Positions 1 through 9,419 of a stretch of DNA of 56,822 bases are shown piece by piece; positions within the stretch are counted from its first letter, which is position 1, and each line of letters begins with the position of its first letter. This stretch comes from Acidobacteriaceae bacterium. GTDB taxonomy: Bacteria > Acidobacteriota > Terriglobia > Terriglobales > Acidobacteriaceae. The stretch is taken from NCBI GenBank assembly GCA_027365415.1, contig DAHXNK010000003.1:1-56822 (forward strand), written 5' to 3'. The position numbers and the translations under genes are program-made. The notes beneath the pieces were generated by a model, which saw only the letters and a list, made by a program, of their open reading frames with translations, searched no databases and had not been told where the DNA came from.

Positions 1-78
1 GCAGAACTCCCTTAGGTGCTCAATTGAATGCAGTTGCCGAATTTGGCCACAATCCCCAGCGTGACGGAGTGAATCTGT

Positions 79-831
79 ATGGCGTGGTATGCCTATTGTG
101 TTGCAGAAAAGCAAGCGTTTCCTGAAGTTGCCCACCATCGCAAGCCGGTGCCAATGGATCAGTTAGTCGGAGTACTTGGAAATCAAATCTTTCTCTATCC
201 AGCCAGTGACTTTGCAGTTATCGTTAGCGAACACACCCCACAAGACGCACTGGATCAAAAATCCGCTGTCGATCATGCGCGGGTGATCGGGGATTGCTTC
301 AAAATCTCCACAGTGTTGCCGTTTCGATTTGGCACGATCTTTCCCGACGATGCGGCGCTGCGCCGTGCCGTCCGCAGCAACCAGCGGCAGTTCCTTATCA
401 ATGTGGAGCGATTGCGCGGCAAGGCGGAGATGCACCTGAAGGTTCTATTGAATGATGTCTGCCCGGACTTGCCAAAGTATAAGGTCGCAGCCTGCGCGGG
501 CAAGGAGTACCTGTCGCGTTTGCGCGAGACGGCATCCATGCAGCGGGATCGACAGATCAAGGCGCGGGCCGTCTCCATGCAGATGCATCGAATGTTTACT
601 CCGCTCGAAGAAGATATCTCCTGCCGACGCATGGAGTCGGGCAAGATGCAGTTGGATATTGCGCATCTGATCGACCACCGCTGCGTCGAACGGTATCAGA
701 ACAAGTATTCCAGCGCGAGCCAAACCATGCACGATTGCAGTCTGGCTTTGTCCGGCCCTTGGGCACCGTATCACTTTGTTCATCGCGCATTGCGAACAGC
801 GCAAGGGCTAGGCACACACGGCCAAGCCTAG
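79..831 (+). CDS. Orphan GvpL/GvpF-family protein
   Basis: 250-aa protein with the hallmarks of the gas-vesicle GvpL/GvpF family: LPFRFGTIF at residues 80-88, GKAEMHLKV at 114-122, GKEYLSRL at 141-148 and SGPWAPYHF near the C terminus (225-233). In gas-vesicle formers these proteins are minor structural or assembly components. No gvpA, gvpN, gvpK or other gas-vesicle gene is visible in this window, so a buoyancy role is doubtful and the actual role is unknown. The ATG at 79 follows a GGAG about 11 nt upstream. A long inverted repeat follows the gene. Family call is firm; function is not. Confidence 0.85.
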   Translation: MAWYAYCVAEKQAFPEVAHHRKPVPMDQLVGVLGNQIFLYPASDFAVIVSEHTPQDALDQKSAVDHARVIGDCFKISTVLPFRFGTIFPDDAALRRAVRSNQRQFLINVERLRGKAEMHLKVLLNDVCPDLPKYKVAACAGKEYLSRLRETASMQRDRQIKARAVSMQMHRMFTPLEEDISCRRMESGKMQLDIAHLIDHRCVERYQNKYSSASQTMHDCSLALSGPWAPYHFVHRALRTAQGLGTHGQA

Positions 832-890
832 GCTGTGGCCCACGGAAATCTGCATCCCCGGCAACGACGCAATCCCCGAAATGCAACCCC

Positions 891-929
891 AGAATCTCCC
901 GGCGAACCCCACGTCTGCCGGGAGATTCT
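891..929 (+). terminator. Strong intrinsic terminator-like hairpin after the GvpL/F gene
   Basis: A 13-bp perfect stem (891-903 with 917-929) with a 13-nt loop is followed by GTTTT. It lies 60 nt downstream of the GvpL/F stop codon. The rest of 832-1082 holds no credible gene. Confidence 0.75.
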
Positions 930-1082
930 GTTTTGGGGCCGTTGGCAAGGAGCGAGACAGGAACAAGGACATCGACCCACTACTCAATAGACGATGCTCA
1001 GAGAAAAATGCGAGCACGGGAGAAAATGGCCGCGCAGCACGAGCGACCATTCTTCCAGGACATTTATTTGAATGGATTTGCT

Positions 1083-1158
1083 TGGTGAGCGCGCTGGGAC
1101 TCGAACCCAGGACCCACGCATTAAAAGTGCGATGCTCTACCACCTGAGCTACGCGCTC
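1083..1158 (-). tRNA. tRNA-Lys (anticodon UUU)
   Basis: Read on the minus strand this folds as a full 76-nt tRNA. The acceptor stem is GAGCGCG paired with CGCGCTC, the D-arm is GCTC..GAGC, the anticodon loop is CTTTTAA and the T-arm is CTGGG-TTCGAGT-CCCAG. The discriminator base is A and the CCA end is encoded. The anticodon UUU reads Lys AAA/AAG. It lies 44 nt downstream of uvrB on the same strand. Confidence 0.97.
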
Positions 1159-1202
1159 TCACCTCTTACCAATTTACTACAGCCTGCACCTGGAGCGGAG
1201 GC

Positions 1203-3245
1203 TCATGATCCCGGAGGAACGGCTGACTCTTCGGCCCGCTCTTCGGATGCATCGCCCATGCCGAAGAGGAGTTCCTTGCTACGCAAGTCCTTGATGGTGT
1301 CGCGCAGCTTTGCGGCTTTTTCAAATTCAAATTTCTGCGCCGCCTCGCGCATTCGCGCTTCCAGATTTGCGATGTGCGCCTCCATCTCCTGCGGCGTGTG
1401 CGCCTCCGGCAGCGCCTCCATCTCTTCGGTCATGTCGGCATACTCCGCCTTCAAAATGCCCGCCAGCCCCATGCTCAGTGAGCGCAGGATTGAGGTAGGC
1501 GTAATGCCGTGTTCTTTGTTGTAGGCCTGTTGCGTTTCTCTGCGGCGATTGGTTTCGTCGATGGCGCGACGCATGGAATCTGTCATTTTGTCCGCAAATA
1601 AAATGGCGCGGCCCCGAACATGGCGCGCAGCGCGTCCAATGGTCTGGATCAGCGAACCGGCGGAGCGCAAAAATCCCTCTTTGTCTGCGTCCAAAATAGC
1701 GACTAGGGAAACCTCTGGCAAGTCCAACCCCTCGCGCAGCAGGTTGATGCCGATCAGCACGTCATACTCCCCTTTGCGAAGATCGCGCAGCAGGCGCACG
1801 CGCTCCAGCGTGTCAATCTCCGAGTGCATGTAGCGGCAACGCACGCCGACCTCCGTGTAATAGCTGGCCAGGTCTTCGGCCATGCGCTTGGTCAGCGTAG
1901 TGACCAGAACGCGCTCGCCGCGCTGCGCGCGATCACGAATCTCGCCCAGCAGGTTGTCGATCTGGCCGCGCACGGGACGGATTTCCACCTCTGGGTCTAC
2001 CAGCCCGGTGGGACGAATGATTTGTTCAACAATGACGCCTGCAGCCTTTGCCAGTTCATACGGCCCCGGTGTGGCCGAGACGTAGACGATCTGCTGCGTG
2101 CGATTTTCAAACTCATCAAATTTGAGTGGGCGATTGTCCATCGCCGAGGGCAGGCGAAATCCGTAGTCAACAAGATTCTGTTTGCGCGAACGATCGCCGT
2201 GCCACATGCCATGCAACTGTGGAACGGTGGCGTGCGATTCGTCGAGGAAGAGTAAAAAGTCCTGCGGAAAATAATCGAGCAGTGTGGGCGGCGGCTCTCC
2301 GGGCAGGCGGCCAGAAAAATGCCGCGAATAGTTTTCAATACCGTGGCAGTAGCCGACGGATTTAATCATCTCTAGGTCGAAGCGCGTGCGCTGATGAATG
2401 CGTTGCGCCTCCACCACGCGGCCCTGGGATTCCAGTTCCCTCTCCCATGTTTCCAGTTCCTCCAGAATGCCGAGGATGGCGGATTGCTTGCGCTCCGGCA
2501 GCACAACGTAGTGGCTCTTGGGATAGATAGGCAAGCGAGAAAACTTCTGCTTTACCGTGCCGAAGAGCGGATCAATCTGCGAAAGGGATTCGATCTCGTC
2601 GCCAAACATTTCGATGCGGTAGGCGTTCTCGTCGTAGGTGGGATAGATCTCGATCACATCGCCGCGAACGCGAAAGGTACCGCGTCGAAAATCCACATCG
2701 TTGCGCTCGTAGAGTATCTCTACCAGGCGGCGCGTAATATCCTGCCGACGAATCCTCTGGCCACATTCCAGCAGCATCAACATGCCAAAGTATGCCTCCG
2801 GCGAGCCGAGACCGTAAATACAACTGACCGAGGAAACGATAATCACATCGCGGCGCTCAAAGAGCGAGCGCGTGGCGGAGAGCCGCAGCTTGTCCAGCTC
2901 CTCGTTGATGGTGGATTCTTTTTCAATGTAAATATCACCAGCGGGAATGTATGCCTCCGGCTGGTAGTAGTCATAGTAGGAGACGAAATACTCGACGGCA
3001 TTTTCAGGAAAGAACTGCTTGAACTCGTGGAAGAGTTGCGCGGCAAGCGTTTTATTGTGCGCCAGAATCAGCGCAGGGCGGTTCAACTGCTCGATGATCT
3101 TGGCCATCGTGAAGGTCTTGCCAGAGCCAGTGACGCCCAGCAGCACCTGATGCTTCTCGCCGTGAATTAGGCCTCTGGAGAGTTCCTCAATGGCGCGGCC
3201 CTGGTCGCCCTGCGGCGTGTAATCGCTGACAAGTTGAAAGTCCAT
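1203..3245 (-). CDS. uvrB: UvrABC excinuclease subunit B
   Basis: 680-aa protein, the usual UvrB length (E. coli 673). It shows Walker A GVTGSGKT at residues 37-44, the tyrosine-rich beta-hairpin [12 protein letters not shown] at about 90-101 that clamps DNA at the lesion, helicase motif [11 protein letters not shown], the C-terminal helicase motifs and a C-terminal UVR coiled coil ([12 protein letters not shown]) that contacts UvrC. It receives damage from UvrA and hands it to UvrC in nucleotide excision repair in the cytoplasm. It is the last protein gene of a minus-strand run starting with manA; the gap to gph is 79 nt, so it may have its own promoter. Confidence 0.98.
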   Translation of the reverse strand: MDFQLVSDYTPQGDQGRAIEELSRGLIHGEKHQVLLGVTGSGKTFTMAKIIEQLNRPALILAHNKTLAAQLFHEFKQFFPENAVEYFVSYYDYYQPEAYIPAGDIYIEKESTINEELDKLRLSATRSLFERRDVIIVSSVSCIYGLGSPEAYFGMLMLLECGQRIRRQDITRRLVEILYERNDVDFRRGTFRVRGDVIEIYPTYDENAYRIEMFGDEIESLSQIDPLFGTVKQKFSRLPIYPKSHYVVLPERKQSAILGILEELETWERELESQGRVVEAQRIHQRTRFDLEMIKSVGYCHGIENYSRHFSGRLPGEPPPTLLDYFPQDFLLFLDESHATVPQLHGMWHGDRSRKQNLVDYGFRLPSAMDNRPLKFDEFENRTQQIVYVSATPGPYELAKAAGVIVEQIIRPTGLVDPEVEIRPVRGQIDNLLGEIRDRAQRGERVLVTTLTKRMAEDLASYYTEVGVRCRYMHSEIDTLERVRLLRDLRKGEYDVLIGINLLREGLDLPEVSLVAILDADKEGFLRSAGSLIQTIGRAARHVRGRAILFADKMTDSMRRAIDETNRRRETQQAYNKEHGITPTSILRSLSMGLAGILKAEYADMTEEMEALPEAHTPQEMEAHIANLEARMREAAQKFEFEKAAKLRDTIKDLRSKELLFGMGDASEERAEESAVPPGS

Positions 3246-3324
3246 ACATGACCATGCTACCGGAGCGCGTCCGTCGATCCGCAGCGCAATGCCTTAGCAC
3301 GATGTGCGCAAATGGGAAACCTTA

Positions 3325-4029
3325 TCACAGCAGCGCAAGCAGGTCGGCAGAATGATGCGCGAGCGCGTCGGGGGGAACCATCGCCAGCGTGTGCGGCGAA
3401 AGGCCGTAGTTGCACCCAATGGAATAGGCCCCACAATTCTGCGCGGTCAGAATGTCCACGTCGGAATCGCCAATCATGACCGTCTCCGCAGGCGTAACGC
3501 CCGCCTCGCGGATGAGCGTCTCCAGACCAAAGGGATCGGGCTTTTTGGTGGCGAAGCTGTCGCCGCCATAGACGCGAAAAAAATGCGGCGCCAGCCCAAG
3601 GGCCGCACAGATGGCGCGGCTGGGGCCAACAGGCTTGTTGCTCAACACGGCGAGCGCGGTGTTTTTCTGGCGGTTGCGCAGCGCCTCCAGCACAGGAAAC
3701 ACTCCGTCGTAGACATAGGTATTGTCGAGCTTGTGCTCGCGATAATAATCGAGAAAATAGCGCAGAGCGGCATCTATCAGCGAAGTGTCTTCCGGGTCGC
3801 CAAAGGCGCGCTGAATCAGCATTCCCGCGCCATCGCCAATGTAGCTGGCAACAATGTTGTCGGGAAGCTCATGCCGCTGAAAGTGGCGCAGCGTGGCGTT
3901 GACCGATTGCACAAGGTCGGCGCGGGAATCAATCAACGTGCCATCCAGATCGAAGACATACAAGCGCAGCGCGTCTTTGGGAATGACGCGGGGGGGAATG
4001 CTGCGGGGCGGGGCGGGAGGATTCACCAT
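3325..4029 (-). CDS. gph: HAD-family phosphoglycolate phosphatase
   Basis: 234-aa HAD hydrolase. Motif I is FDLDGTLIDS with nucleophile and acid Asp27/Asp29. Motif II is VLSNKP, motif III lies in ATKKPDP and motif IV is GDSDVDI. The Gph-like cap and SRADLVQSV segment suggest phosphoglycolate phosphatase, which removes 2-phosphoglycolate formed during DNA 3'-end repair or oxygenase side reactions. Other small phosphoesters are possible substrates. Placement upstream of uvrB fits a repair role but does not prove it. The first 20 residues are proline-rich and precede the conserved domain, so a later start is possible. Confidence 0.8.
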   Translation of the reverse strand: MVNPPAPPRSIPPRVIPKDALRLYVFDLDGTLIDSRADLVQSVNATLRHFQRHELPDNIVASYIGDGAGMLIQRAFGDPEDTSLIDAALRYFLDYYREHKLDNTYVYDGVFPVLEALRNRQKNTALAVLSNKPVGPSRAICAALGLAPHFFRVYGGDSFATKKPDPFGLETLIREAGVTPAETVMIGDSDVDILTAQNCGAYSIGCNYGLSPHTLAMVPPDALAHHSADLLALL

Positions 4030-4064
4030 ACTTCCAATGTACGGACAACGCGTGCGATTTGCAT

Positions 4065-4910
4065 CTACCCCAGCGCTGGCATATCTGCTGTTGCAACCGT
4101 CGCCAGAGGGCGATCCCTCTGTGTGCGCAGCGTGGGAACGGCTGCCAACAGGCTGCGCGTATAGGCATGTTGCGGTGCGCGAAAGATTTGCTCGCGCGAT
4201 GCCTGCTCCAAAATTTCTCCGTGCCGGATGACGACCACGCGCTGCGCAATCCGCGCCACGACAGAAAGATCATGCGAGATGAACAGGAGCGCCACGTTGT
4301 AGCGCTGCCGCAAATCATCAAGAAGATTCAAAATCTGCGCCTGTACCGTGACATCCAGCGCCGTGGTCGGCTCATCGGCAATCAACAGGCGCGGATGGTT
4401 GCCCATCGCCATTGCAATCAAAATACGCTGCAACTGGCCGCCAGAAAATTGATGCGGATAATCGCCGCACCGCCGCTCCGCATCAGGAATCGCCACCAAC
4501 TCCAACGCTTCCACGGCTTGGCGACGAACCTCCTTGCGCGATAGTTCTGGATGGTGCGTGGCCAGCGCCTCCGCAATTTGTTTTCCAATAGGCATAACCG
4601 GATTTAACGCCGTCATCGGCTCCTGGAAAATCATGGCAATGTCGCGTCCCCGATGCGCGCGCATCGCCGACATCGGCAGCGTCAACAGATCAATTCCATC
4701 CAGAAGAATTCTTCCTGTGACGCGCGCATTGGGATCAAGCAGACGAAGAATAGCCAGAGAAATGGCCGATTTCCCTGATCCTGATTCTCCGACCAGTCCG
4801 AGAACTTCTCCCGGCGCAATCGAAAGACTTATCTCGCGCACCGCAACGTGCTCGCCCTGCGGCGACGGAAATGCAATCGAGAGGCGATCTATCTGCAACA
4901 AGCTGGACAT
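4065..4910 (-). CDS. ABC transporter ATP-binding protein, oligopeptide/dipeptide (OppD/DppD) type
   Basis: 281-aa nucleotide-binding subunit. It has Walker A GESGSGKS (41-48), Q-loop [11 protein letters not shown], signature FSGGQLQR (155-162), Walker [13 protein letters not shown] and H-loop ISHD. The C-terminal [12 protein letters not shown] is the short motif typical of OppD/DppD-like ATPases of peptide/nickel importers. No permease or solute-binding protein gene lies next to it, so its partners must be encoded elsewhere. I chose the ATG at 4910 because earlier in-frame starts overlap the upstream HAD gene; it leaves a 55-nt gap. Substrate cannot be read from the sequence. Confidence 0.9.
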   Translation of the reverse strand: MSSLLQIDRLSIAFPSPQGEHVAVREISLSIAPGEVLGLVGESGSGKSAISLAILRLLDPNARVTGRILLDGIDLLTLPMSAMRAHRGRDIAMIFQEPMTALNPVMPIGKQIAEALATHHPELSRKEVRRQAVEALELVAIPDAERRCGDYPHQFSGGQLQRILIAMAMGNHPRLLIADEPTTALDVTVQAQILNLLDDLRQRYNVALLFISHDLSVVARIAQRVVVIRHGEILEQASREQIFRAPQHAYTRSLLAAVPTLRTQRDRPLATVATADMPALG

Positions 4911-4965
4911 TGGATTCTCATCTTTGCTGGGCCTTGCTTCCAACATTTTTATCGTAGGCCATGTT

Positions 4966-5637
4966 TCAGCTTTGCGGAGGAAAAGTGAGCGCGTATCGAT
5001 GGTCTGTTGGGCTTGCCTGCACATTGGCTAGGGTGTCCACGCGCCAGTCGGCGGCCTGCAAAGTCTCCGCTGCGTGAGTGGTCAGCACAGCCAGAACCAT
5101 ACATCCTGCGGCCTTGCCTGCGGCGACACCGGCAGGCGCATCTTCAATAACTAGGCACTCCTGCGGGGCAAGCCCCAACAACTGCGCGCCACGCCGATAG
5201 GGTTCTGGATGCGGCTTGCCTTCCGTCACGCTCTCGGAAGTAATGAAATGTTCTGGCGGCGCAATGCCCGCGCACGCCAGCCGACTGCGCGCCAGCCGCT
5301 CGGTAGCCGAGGTCACAATCGTCCATGCATGAGCCGGAAGCGACCGCAGCAACTCCTGCACTCCCGGCAGCACAACCAGCCCTTCCTTGTCGTCCACTTC
5401 AAGTTGCTCAATGACGCGCAACTCAGCAACATCATCCAGATGCGGACACAGATAGCGAACTGTCTCGATAGCGCGACGGCCATGCGCGATCCTGACCGCA
5501 AGCGCCGGATCGACATCGCGCATCCGCGCATAGCGCTGCCAACTCCGTTCGACAGAACCGAGCGAACTCATCAACACGCCATCCATGTCGAAGAGCAGCC
5601 CGCCTACTTCCACCTGCACGTTTTGTTGCACGCTCAC
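4966..5637 (-). CDS. HAD-IA sugar-phosphatase-like hydrolase
   Basis: 223-aa HAD hydrolase starting at a GTG whose bases overlap the TGA of the phosphohexomutase gene (GTGA), a typical coupled junction. Motif I is LFDMDGVL with Asp17/Asp19. Motif II is VTSATERL, motif III is the Lys in GKPHPEPY and motif IV is IEDAPAGVAAGKAAG. This pattern matches sugar-phosphate or glycerol-3-phosphate phosphatases of the YfbT/GPP type. Coupling to a hexomutase and mannose genes suggests a hexose phosphate substrate, which is inference. Confidence 0.82.
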   Translation of the reverse strand: MSVQQNVQVEVGGLLFDMDGVLMSSLGSVERSWQRYARMRDVDPALAVRIAHGRRAIETVRYLCPHLDDVAELRVIEQLEVDDKEGLVVLPGVQELLRSLPAHAWTIVTSATERLARSRLACAGIAPPEHFITSESVTEGKPHPEPYRRGAQLLGLAPQECLVIEDAPAGVAAGKAAGCMVLAVLTTHAAETLQAADWRVDTLANVQASPTDHRYALTFPPQS

Positions 5638-7076
5638 GGTGTTTCTCCAGACGAAAGCACAAAGGTTCGCGCCGCGTCCAATATCTTGCGCACCGATTCC
5701 GGCGAGCAAGACTCGCAATAAATGCGCAGGAGCGGCTCCGTGCCGGAGGCGCGCAGCAGCAGCCATGTCTGCGCTGCATTCGGCGTCGCTTTTGCCTCTG
5801 GATTTTCCAGATAGAACAGTGTGCCATCCAGCGTTTCCATTCGCTCCACGGCCATTCCGGCAAACTCCTTCACTCCGGCACGTGCGCGCATCATCGCCGA
5901 CTGTTTCACATCCTCGGCAAGATGCAGATCGACGCGGTCATAGTGATGCTCGCCATATTCGCGCTGCAAATCGGCCACCAGCTCGCCCAGCGTGCGCTGC
6001 TCATCGGCCATCACGTTGGCCAGCAGCAAAGCGTTCAGCAGGCCGTCGCGCTCCGGCAGATGTCGCGTGATACCGATGCCGCCAGACTCTTCGCCCCCGA
6101 TCAAAATCTCCCGTTCCAGCATTTGACCGCAGATGTATTTGAACCCGATGCCGACTTCGTGGAGCTTGCGGCCATGCCTGGCGCAGATGCGGTCGATCAT
6201 GCGCGTTACGTTGAAGGAGCGCACCACGTCGCCCGGCCATTGCCTGCGTTCGAGAAACCAGCGCAGCAGAATGCAAAAAATCTTATGTGCATCGACAAAA
6301 TTGCCATGCTCATCCACAGCGCCAATGCGATCGGCGTCTCCGTCGGCGATCCATCCAGCCTGGCAACCCTGCAACACCACGGCCTCCTGCGCAGCGCGAA
6401 TGTGCGGCGCAATCGGCTCTGGGTGAATGCCGCCAAAGAGTGGGTCGGGCTGGTTGTGAATTTCAACGAACGACACACCCGCCTGGGTAAATATGCCAGC
6501 CAGCACGCCCGCTCCCGCGCCATACATGCTGTCGAGAACAAAACGGTAGCCGCTGCGCGCGATCTTTTCTACATCGACAAAGCGCGTGATCGCGGCAATG
6601 TAGGGCGGGCAAAAATCCACCAGCGTGATAGCTGCGGGCATTGCCGACACGGGCAGCGGCTTGCCCAGCAGCGCTTCAATAGCGGACATGATCGCAGGCT
6701 GGCCAGAGCCGCCGTAGCTGGCCTTGTACTTGATGCCGTTCCACTGCGCAGGATTATGGCTGGAGGTAATCATGATGCCGCCCACAGCGCTCCGCTCTCG
6801 CACGGCATACGACAGCGCCGGAGTCGGCGTCACACACGAGGCCAACGAGACAGAAATTCCGGCGCTGGCAACCACCTCCGCCGCAGCGCGCGCAAAGCGC
6901 GCCGAGCCAAAGCGCGTGTCATAGCCAATGCAGGTGCCGCGATGGGCATCAGCATTCTCCAGGATGTAATTGGCGATAGCCGCAGCGACGATGCGAACAT
7001 TCTCGAAGGTAAAGTCGTCGGCAATGATGCCGCGCCAGCCGTCAGTGCCAAATTGTATCGGGATATCTTGCGACAT
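5634..7076 (-). CDS. Alpha-D-phosphohexomutase (phosphomannomutase/phosphoglucomutase)
   Basis: 480-aa member of the phosphohexomutase superfamily with all four functional loops. These are phosphoserine loop TSSHNP (104-109, catalytic Ser106), metal loop DGDADR (245-250), sugar-specificity loop GEESGG (328-333) and phosphate-binding RASGTEPLLRIY near the C terminus. It interconverts hexose 6- and 1-phosphates. The GEESGG loop occurs in enzymes that use glucose and in dual-specificity ones. Position between manC and manA-linked genes argues for mannose-6-P to mannose-1-P conversion, filling the middle step of GDP-mannose synthesis. It lies 23 nt downstream of manC. Confidence 0.93.
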   Translation of the reverse strand: MSQDIPIQFGTDGWRGIIADDFTFENVRIVAAAIANYILENADAHRGTCIGYDTRFGSARFARAAAEVVASAGISVSLASCVTPTPALSYAVRERSAVGGIMITSSHNPAQWNGIKYKASYGGSGQPAIMSAIEALLGKPLPVSAMPAAITLVDFCPPYIAAITRFVDVEKIARSGYRFVLDSMYGAGAGVLAGIFTQAGVSFVEIHNQPDPLFGGIHPEPIAPHIRAAQEAVVLQGCQAGWIADGDADRIGAVDEHGNFVDAHKIFCILLRWFLERRQWPGDVVRSFNVTRMIDRICARHGRKLHEVGIGFKYICGQMLEREILIGGEESGGIGITRHLPERDGLLNALLLANVMADEQRTLGELVADLQREYGEHHYDRVDLHLAEDVKQSAMMRARAGVKEFAGMAVERMETLDGTLFYLENPEAKATPNAAQTWLLLRASGTEPLLRIYCESCSPESVRKILDAARTFVLSSGETP

Positions 7077-7099
7077 ATTTGTATGTAACCGTTACGGGT

Positions 7100-8230
7100 T
7101 CAAAGAATGTGATCCTGTTTTTTTTGCTGCAACCGCTTCACCAGTTTGCCAACATCCTGGCAGCGATCCCGCGTAGTAACCAGCAGCGCATCGTCCGTTT
7201 CGACGACCACCAAGTTCTCCACGCCGACCAGCGCTACATGTTTTCCGGGCGCGTAGATGTAATTCCCCGTGGCATCGAACAGGCTCTCTGCGGCAGCCTC
7301 GACGACGTTGGCTCCCTCATATAGATGCTGCGCAGCCGACATACGATGCTCGTAGAGCGCGCTCCAGGAGCCAAGATCGTTCCATCCAAAATCTGTCGGC
7401 AGGCAATAAATATTGGAATGATGTTCGCCTTTGGCCGAGCGCGGTTCCAACAGGGCGTAGTCCACGCTGATGTTTTCGCACTTGGGATAAAGCGCGGCAA
7501 GTCGGCGGGTAAAGCCCTCCGTGCCAAAGCTGGCGGCAATCTCTTCCAGATATGGGGCTGTCTCTGGAAGGTGCTCCCGCACAGCGTTGGCCAGCGTGCG
7601 CGCCGACCAAAGAAAGATGCCGCTGTTCCAGAAATATGTGCCCGCAGCGATAAACTCCTCGGCGCGAGCGCGATTTGGCTTCTCAGTAAATCGCCGCACG
7701 CGCAGCACGGCATTGGGGGAGTTTGCGCCACGCACAACGCGGTCTCCGGTTTCAATGTAGCCGTATCCCGTCTCTGGGCGCGTGGGCTGGATGCCAAGAA
7801 CAACCATGTTTTCCGCCTCGGCGGCAAGCTGGCATCCCTGCTGCAACGCGGCGCGCAGGCGCGCAGGATTTCCAATCACATGATCCGACGGAAAGATTCC
7901 GAGAATCGCTTCCGGCGCAATGCGTTCCAGCAGAAATGCGGCCAACCCCGCAGCCGGAGCGGTATTCCGCGCCTCCGGTTCGGCAAGAACCTGCGCAAGT
8001 GGAATGCCGTCAATCTGTCCAGCGATGGTCGTCTGCAATTCGCTGTTGGTAATTACCCAGAAACGGTCGATGGAGGCTAGGGGCAGCAGACGATCCACCG
8101 TTTGCTGAATCATGCTGCGCTCGCCATCCAGCGCCAGCACCTGCTTGGGCTGCTTGCGGCGGCTGCGCGGCCAGAAGCGCGTGCCGCTGCCGCCTGCCAG
8201 AATGATGGGTCGAAGATCCAAGTTGTGCAT
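7100..8230 (-). CDS. manC: Mannose-1-phosphate guanylyltransferase
   Basis: 376-aa nucleotidyltransferase. The N-terminal signature LAGGSGTRFWPRSR ends in PKQ (residues 11-30), which binds GTP and phosphate; FPSDHVI and the later ETGYGYIE and EKP motifs are typical of the family. It makes GDP-mannose from mannose-1-P and GTP. It lacks the extra C-terminal isomerase domain of bifunctional ManC/AlgA, which fits with a separate manA gene upstream. The ATG at 8230 begins six residues before the conserved PIILAGG; upstream in-frame starts would run into manA. Confidence 0.95.
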   Translation of the reverse strand: MHNLDLRPIILAGGSGTRFWPRSRRKQPKQVLALDGERSMIQQTVDRLLPLASIDRFWVITNSELQTTIAGQIDGIPLAQVLAEPEARNTAPAAGLAAFLLERIAPEAILGIFPSDHVIGNPARLRAALQQGCQLAAEAENMVVLGIQPTRPETGYGYIETGDRVVRGANSPNAVLRVRRFTEKPNRARAEEFIAAGTYFWNSGIFLWSARTLANAVREHLPETAPYLEEIAASFGTEGFTRRLAALYPKCENISVDYALLEPRSAKGEHHSNIYCLPTDFGWNDLGSWSALYEHRMSAAQHLYEGANVVEAAAESLFDATGNYIYAPGKHVALVGVENLVVVETDDALLVTTRDRCQDVGKLVKRLQQKKQDHIL

Positions 8231-8310
8231 GGTTCCGTTATGCGCGGTCAATATGGCCTTATGGTAGCGAATGTAGTTGGATGCGTCGAACCTGCCAAGG
8301 GTCGCTCGCA

Positions 8311-9264
8311 TTAATGCGGAATGGCGCGAAGAATCTCCATCGGCTCGGAGACTTCCATCTGCCATACGGATGTACAAGCAGGAATCATCGCCAGCTCCCC
8401 GCGCCACAAGGGGATGGGGTCGCAGCCTTCGGCATGGAGCGTGCCGCTGCCGCTGATGACGAAAAGTAATTGCACGGCGGCGCGTGGCTCGCCGGAAGAG
8501 AACGTTTGCGGCGCTGTGGACGGATGCATCCCCATGCGATCCACACGGAAGTACGGCGAGTCCACCAGCAAGGTCGAAGCTCCCTGTTCACGCGGTTGCA
8601 CTTTGCCCGCCTGCGTTTGCATACGCATGGCGCGGAAGCTCTCCTCCAGATGCAGCTCACGCGGACGCCCATAGTCGTACAGGCGATACGTCATGTCGGA
8701 GTTCTGCTGCGTCTCCAGCAGCACCAGCCCCGGCCCGATGGTGTGAACCGTGCCCGCATCCACAAAAATCATGTCGCCCTTGACCACAGGAATCCAATGC
8801 AGCAAGGCTTCGAGCGTCTGCTGCTCGATGGCCGCTCGTATCTCCGGCTGCGTTACCCCGGCGCGAAAGCCCAGCGCCACTTTGGCATCCGGCGTGGCAT
8901 CGAGCGCATACCAGCACTCCGTTTTGCCGTGTGGCTCTCCATGCAAACGAGCCATCGCGTCATCGGGATGTACCTGCACGCTCAGCTTCTCTTGGGGAAA
9001 TAATACCTTCATCAGAAGAGGAAATCGCTCGACATGGCGCGTGCTGTCTGCGCCCAGCAAATCCCCGCGATGCTCGGCGAAGACGGTGGACAGCGGTGTT
9101 CCCGTCAGTGGGCCGGAACCCACAACGCAATGATCGCCGCTCAGCCAGACTTCGCCGATTGGCTCCTCGCCAACGATGTAGTTGTACCAAGGAGCAAGCG
9201 TGCGCGCACCCCAGATGCGGGTGCGAAACCAAGGCCGCAGACGAAATGGAAGAAGCGTAGGCAT
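8311..9264 (-). CDS. manA: Mannose-6-phosphate isomerase, class I
   Basis: 317-aa cupin-type phosphomannose isomerase of the short Bacillus-like form. It has an N-terminal WG..L segment, zinc-ligand motif QVHPDD at 97-102, GKTECWY (Glu116) and the second histidine motif DAGTVHTIG. It interconverts fructose-6-P and mannose-6-P, the first step toward GDP-mannose. It is the first gene of a minus-strand run manA-manC-hexomutase. The ATG at 9264 sits just before LLPFRLRP; longer starts have no family support and would overlap the divergent cysteine desulfurase promoter region. Confidence 0.95.
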   Translation of the reverse strand: MPTLLPFRLRPWFRTRIWGARTLAPWYNYIVGEEPIGEVWLSGDHCVVGSGPLTGTPLSTVFAEHRGDLLGADSTRHVERFPLLMKVLFPQEKLSVQVHPDDAMARLHGEPHGKTECWYALDATPDAKVALGFRAGVTQPEIRAAIEQQTLEALLHWIPVVKGDMIFVDAGTVHTIGPGLVLLETQQNSDMTYRLYDYGRPRELHLEESFRAMRMQTQAGKVQPREQGASTLLVDSPYFRVDRMGMHPSTAPQTFSSGEPRAAVQLLFVISGSGTLHAEGCDPIPLWRGELAMIPACTSVWQMEVSEPMEILRAIPH

Positions 9265-9419
9265 GGGAGTTAGATGCGCCAGAAGGCAGGGGCGACCTCC
9301 CCAGTGTAATGGAGGCGTGATGGAATCCGTGATGGAATCTTGGAGGAGCGCTATTCCAGAGCGTTCGGGTTGTGCCAATCAGGTCGAAGCATTCGCCCAA
9401 GTCGTACAATAAGGTCAGA
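9265..9419. promoter_or_regulatory. Divergent promoter region between manA and the cysteine desulfurase gene
   Basis: 155-nt divergent intergenic region. On the plus strand TACAAT at 9406-9411 lies just before the cysteine desulfurase start and could be a -10 box, though its -35 is unclear. An 11-nt direct repeat GTGATGGAATC occurs twice around 9318-9341. No gene is visible. Confidence 0.4.

Noticed and set aside
5922-7088. 388-codon open frame on the plus strand
   Set aside because: It lies fully antisense to the phosphohexomutase gene, which has all four catalytic loops; the antisense product has no recognisable motif.
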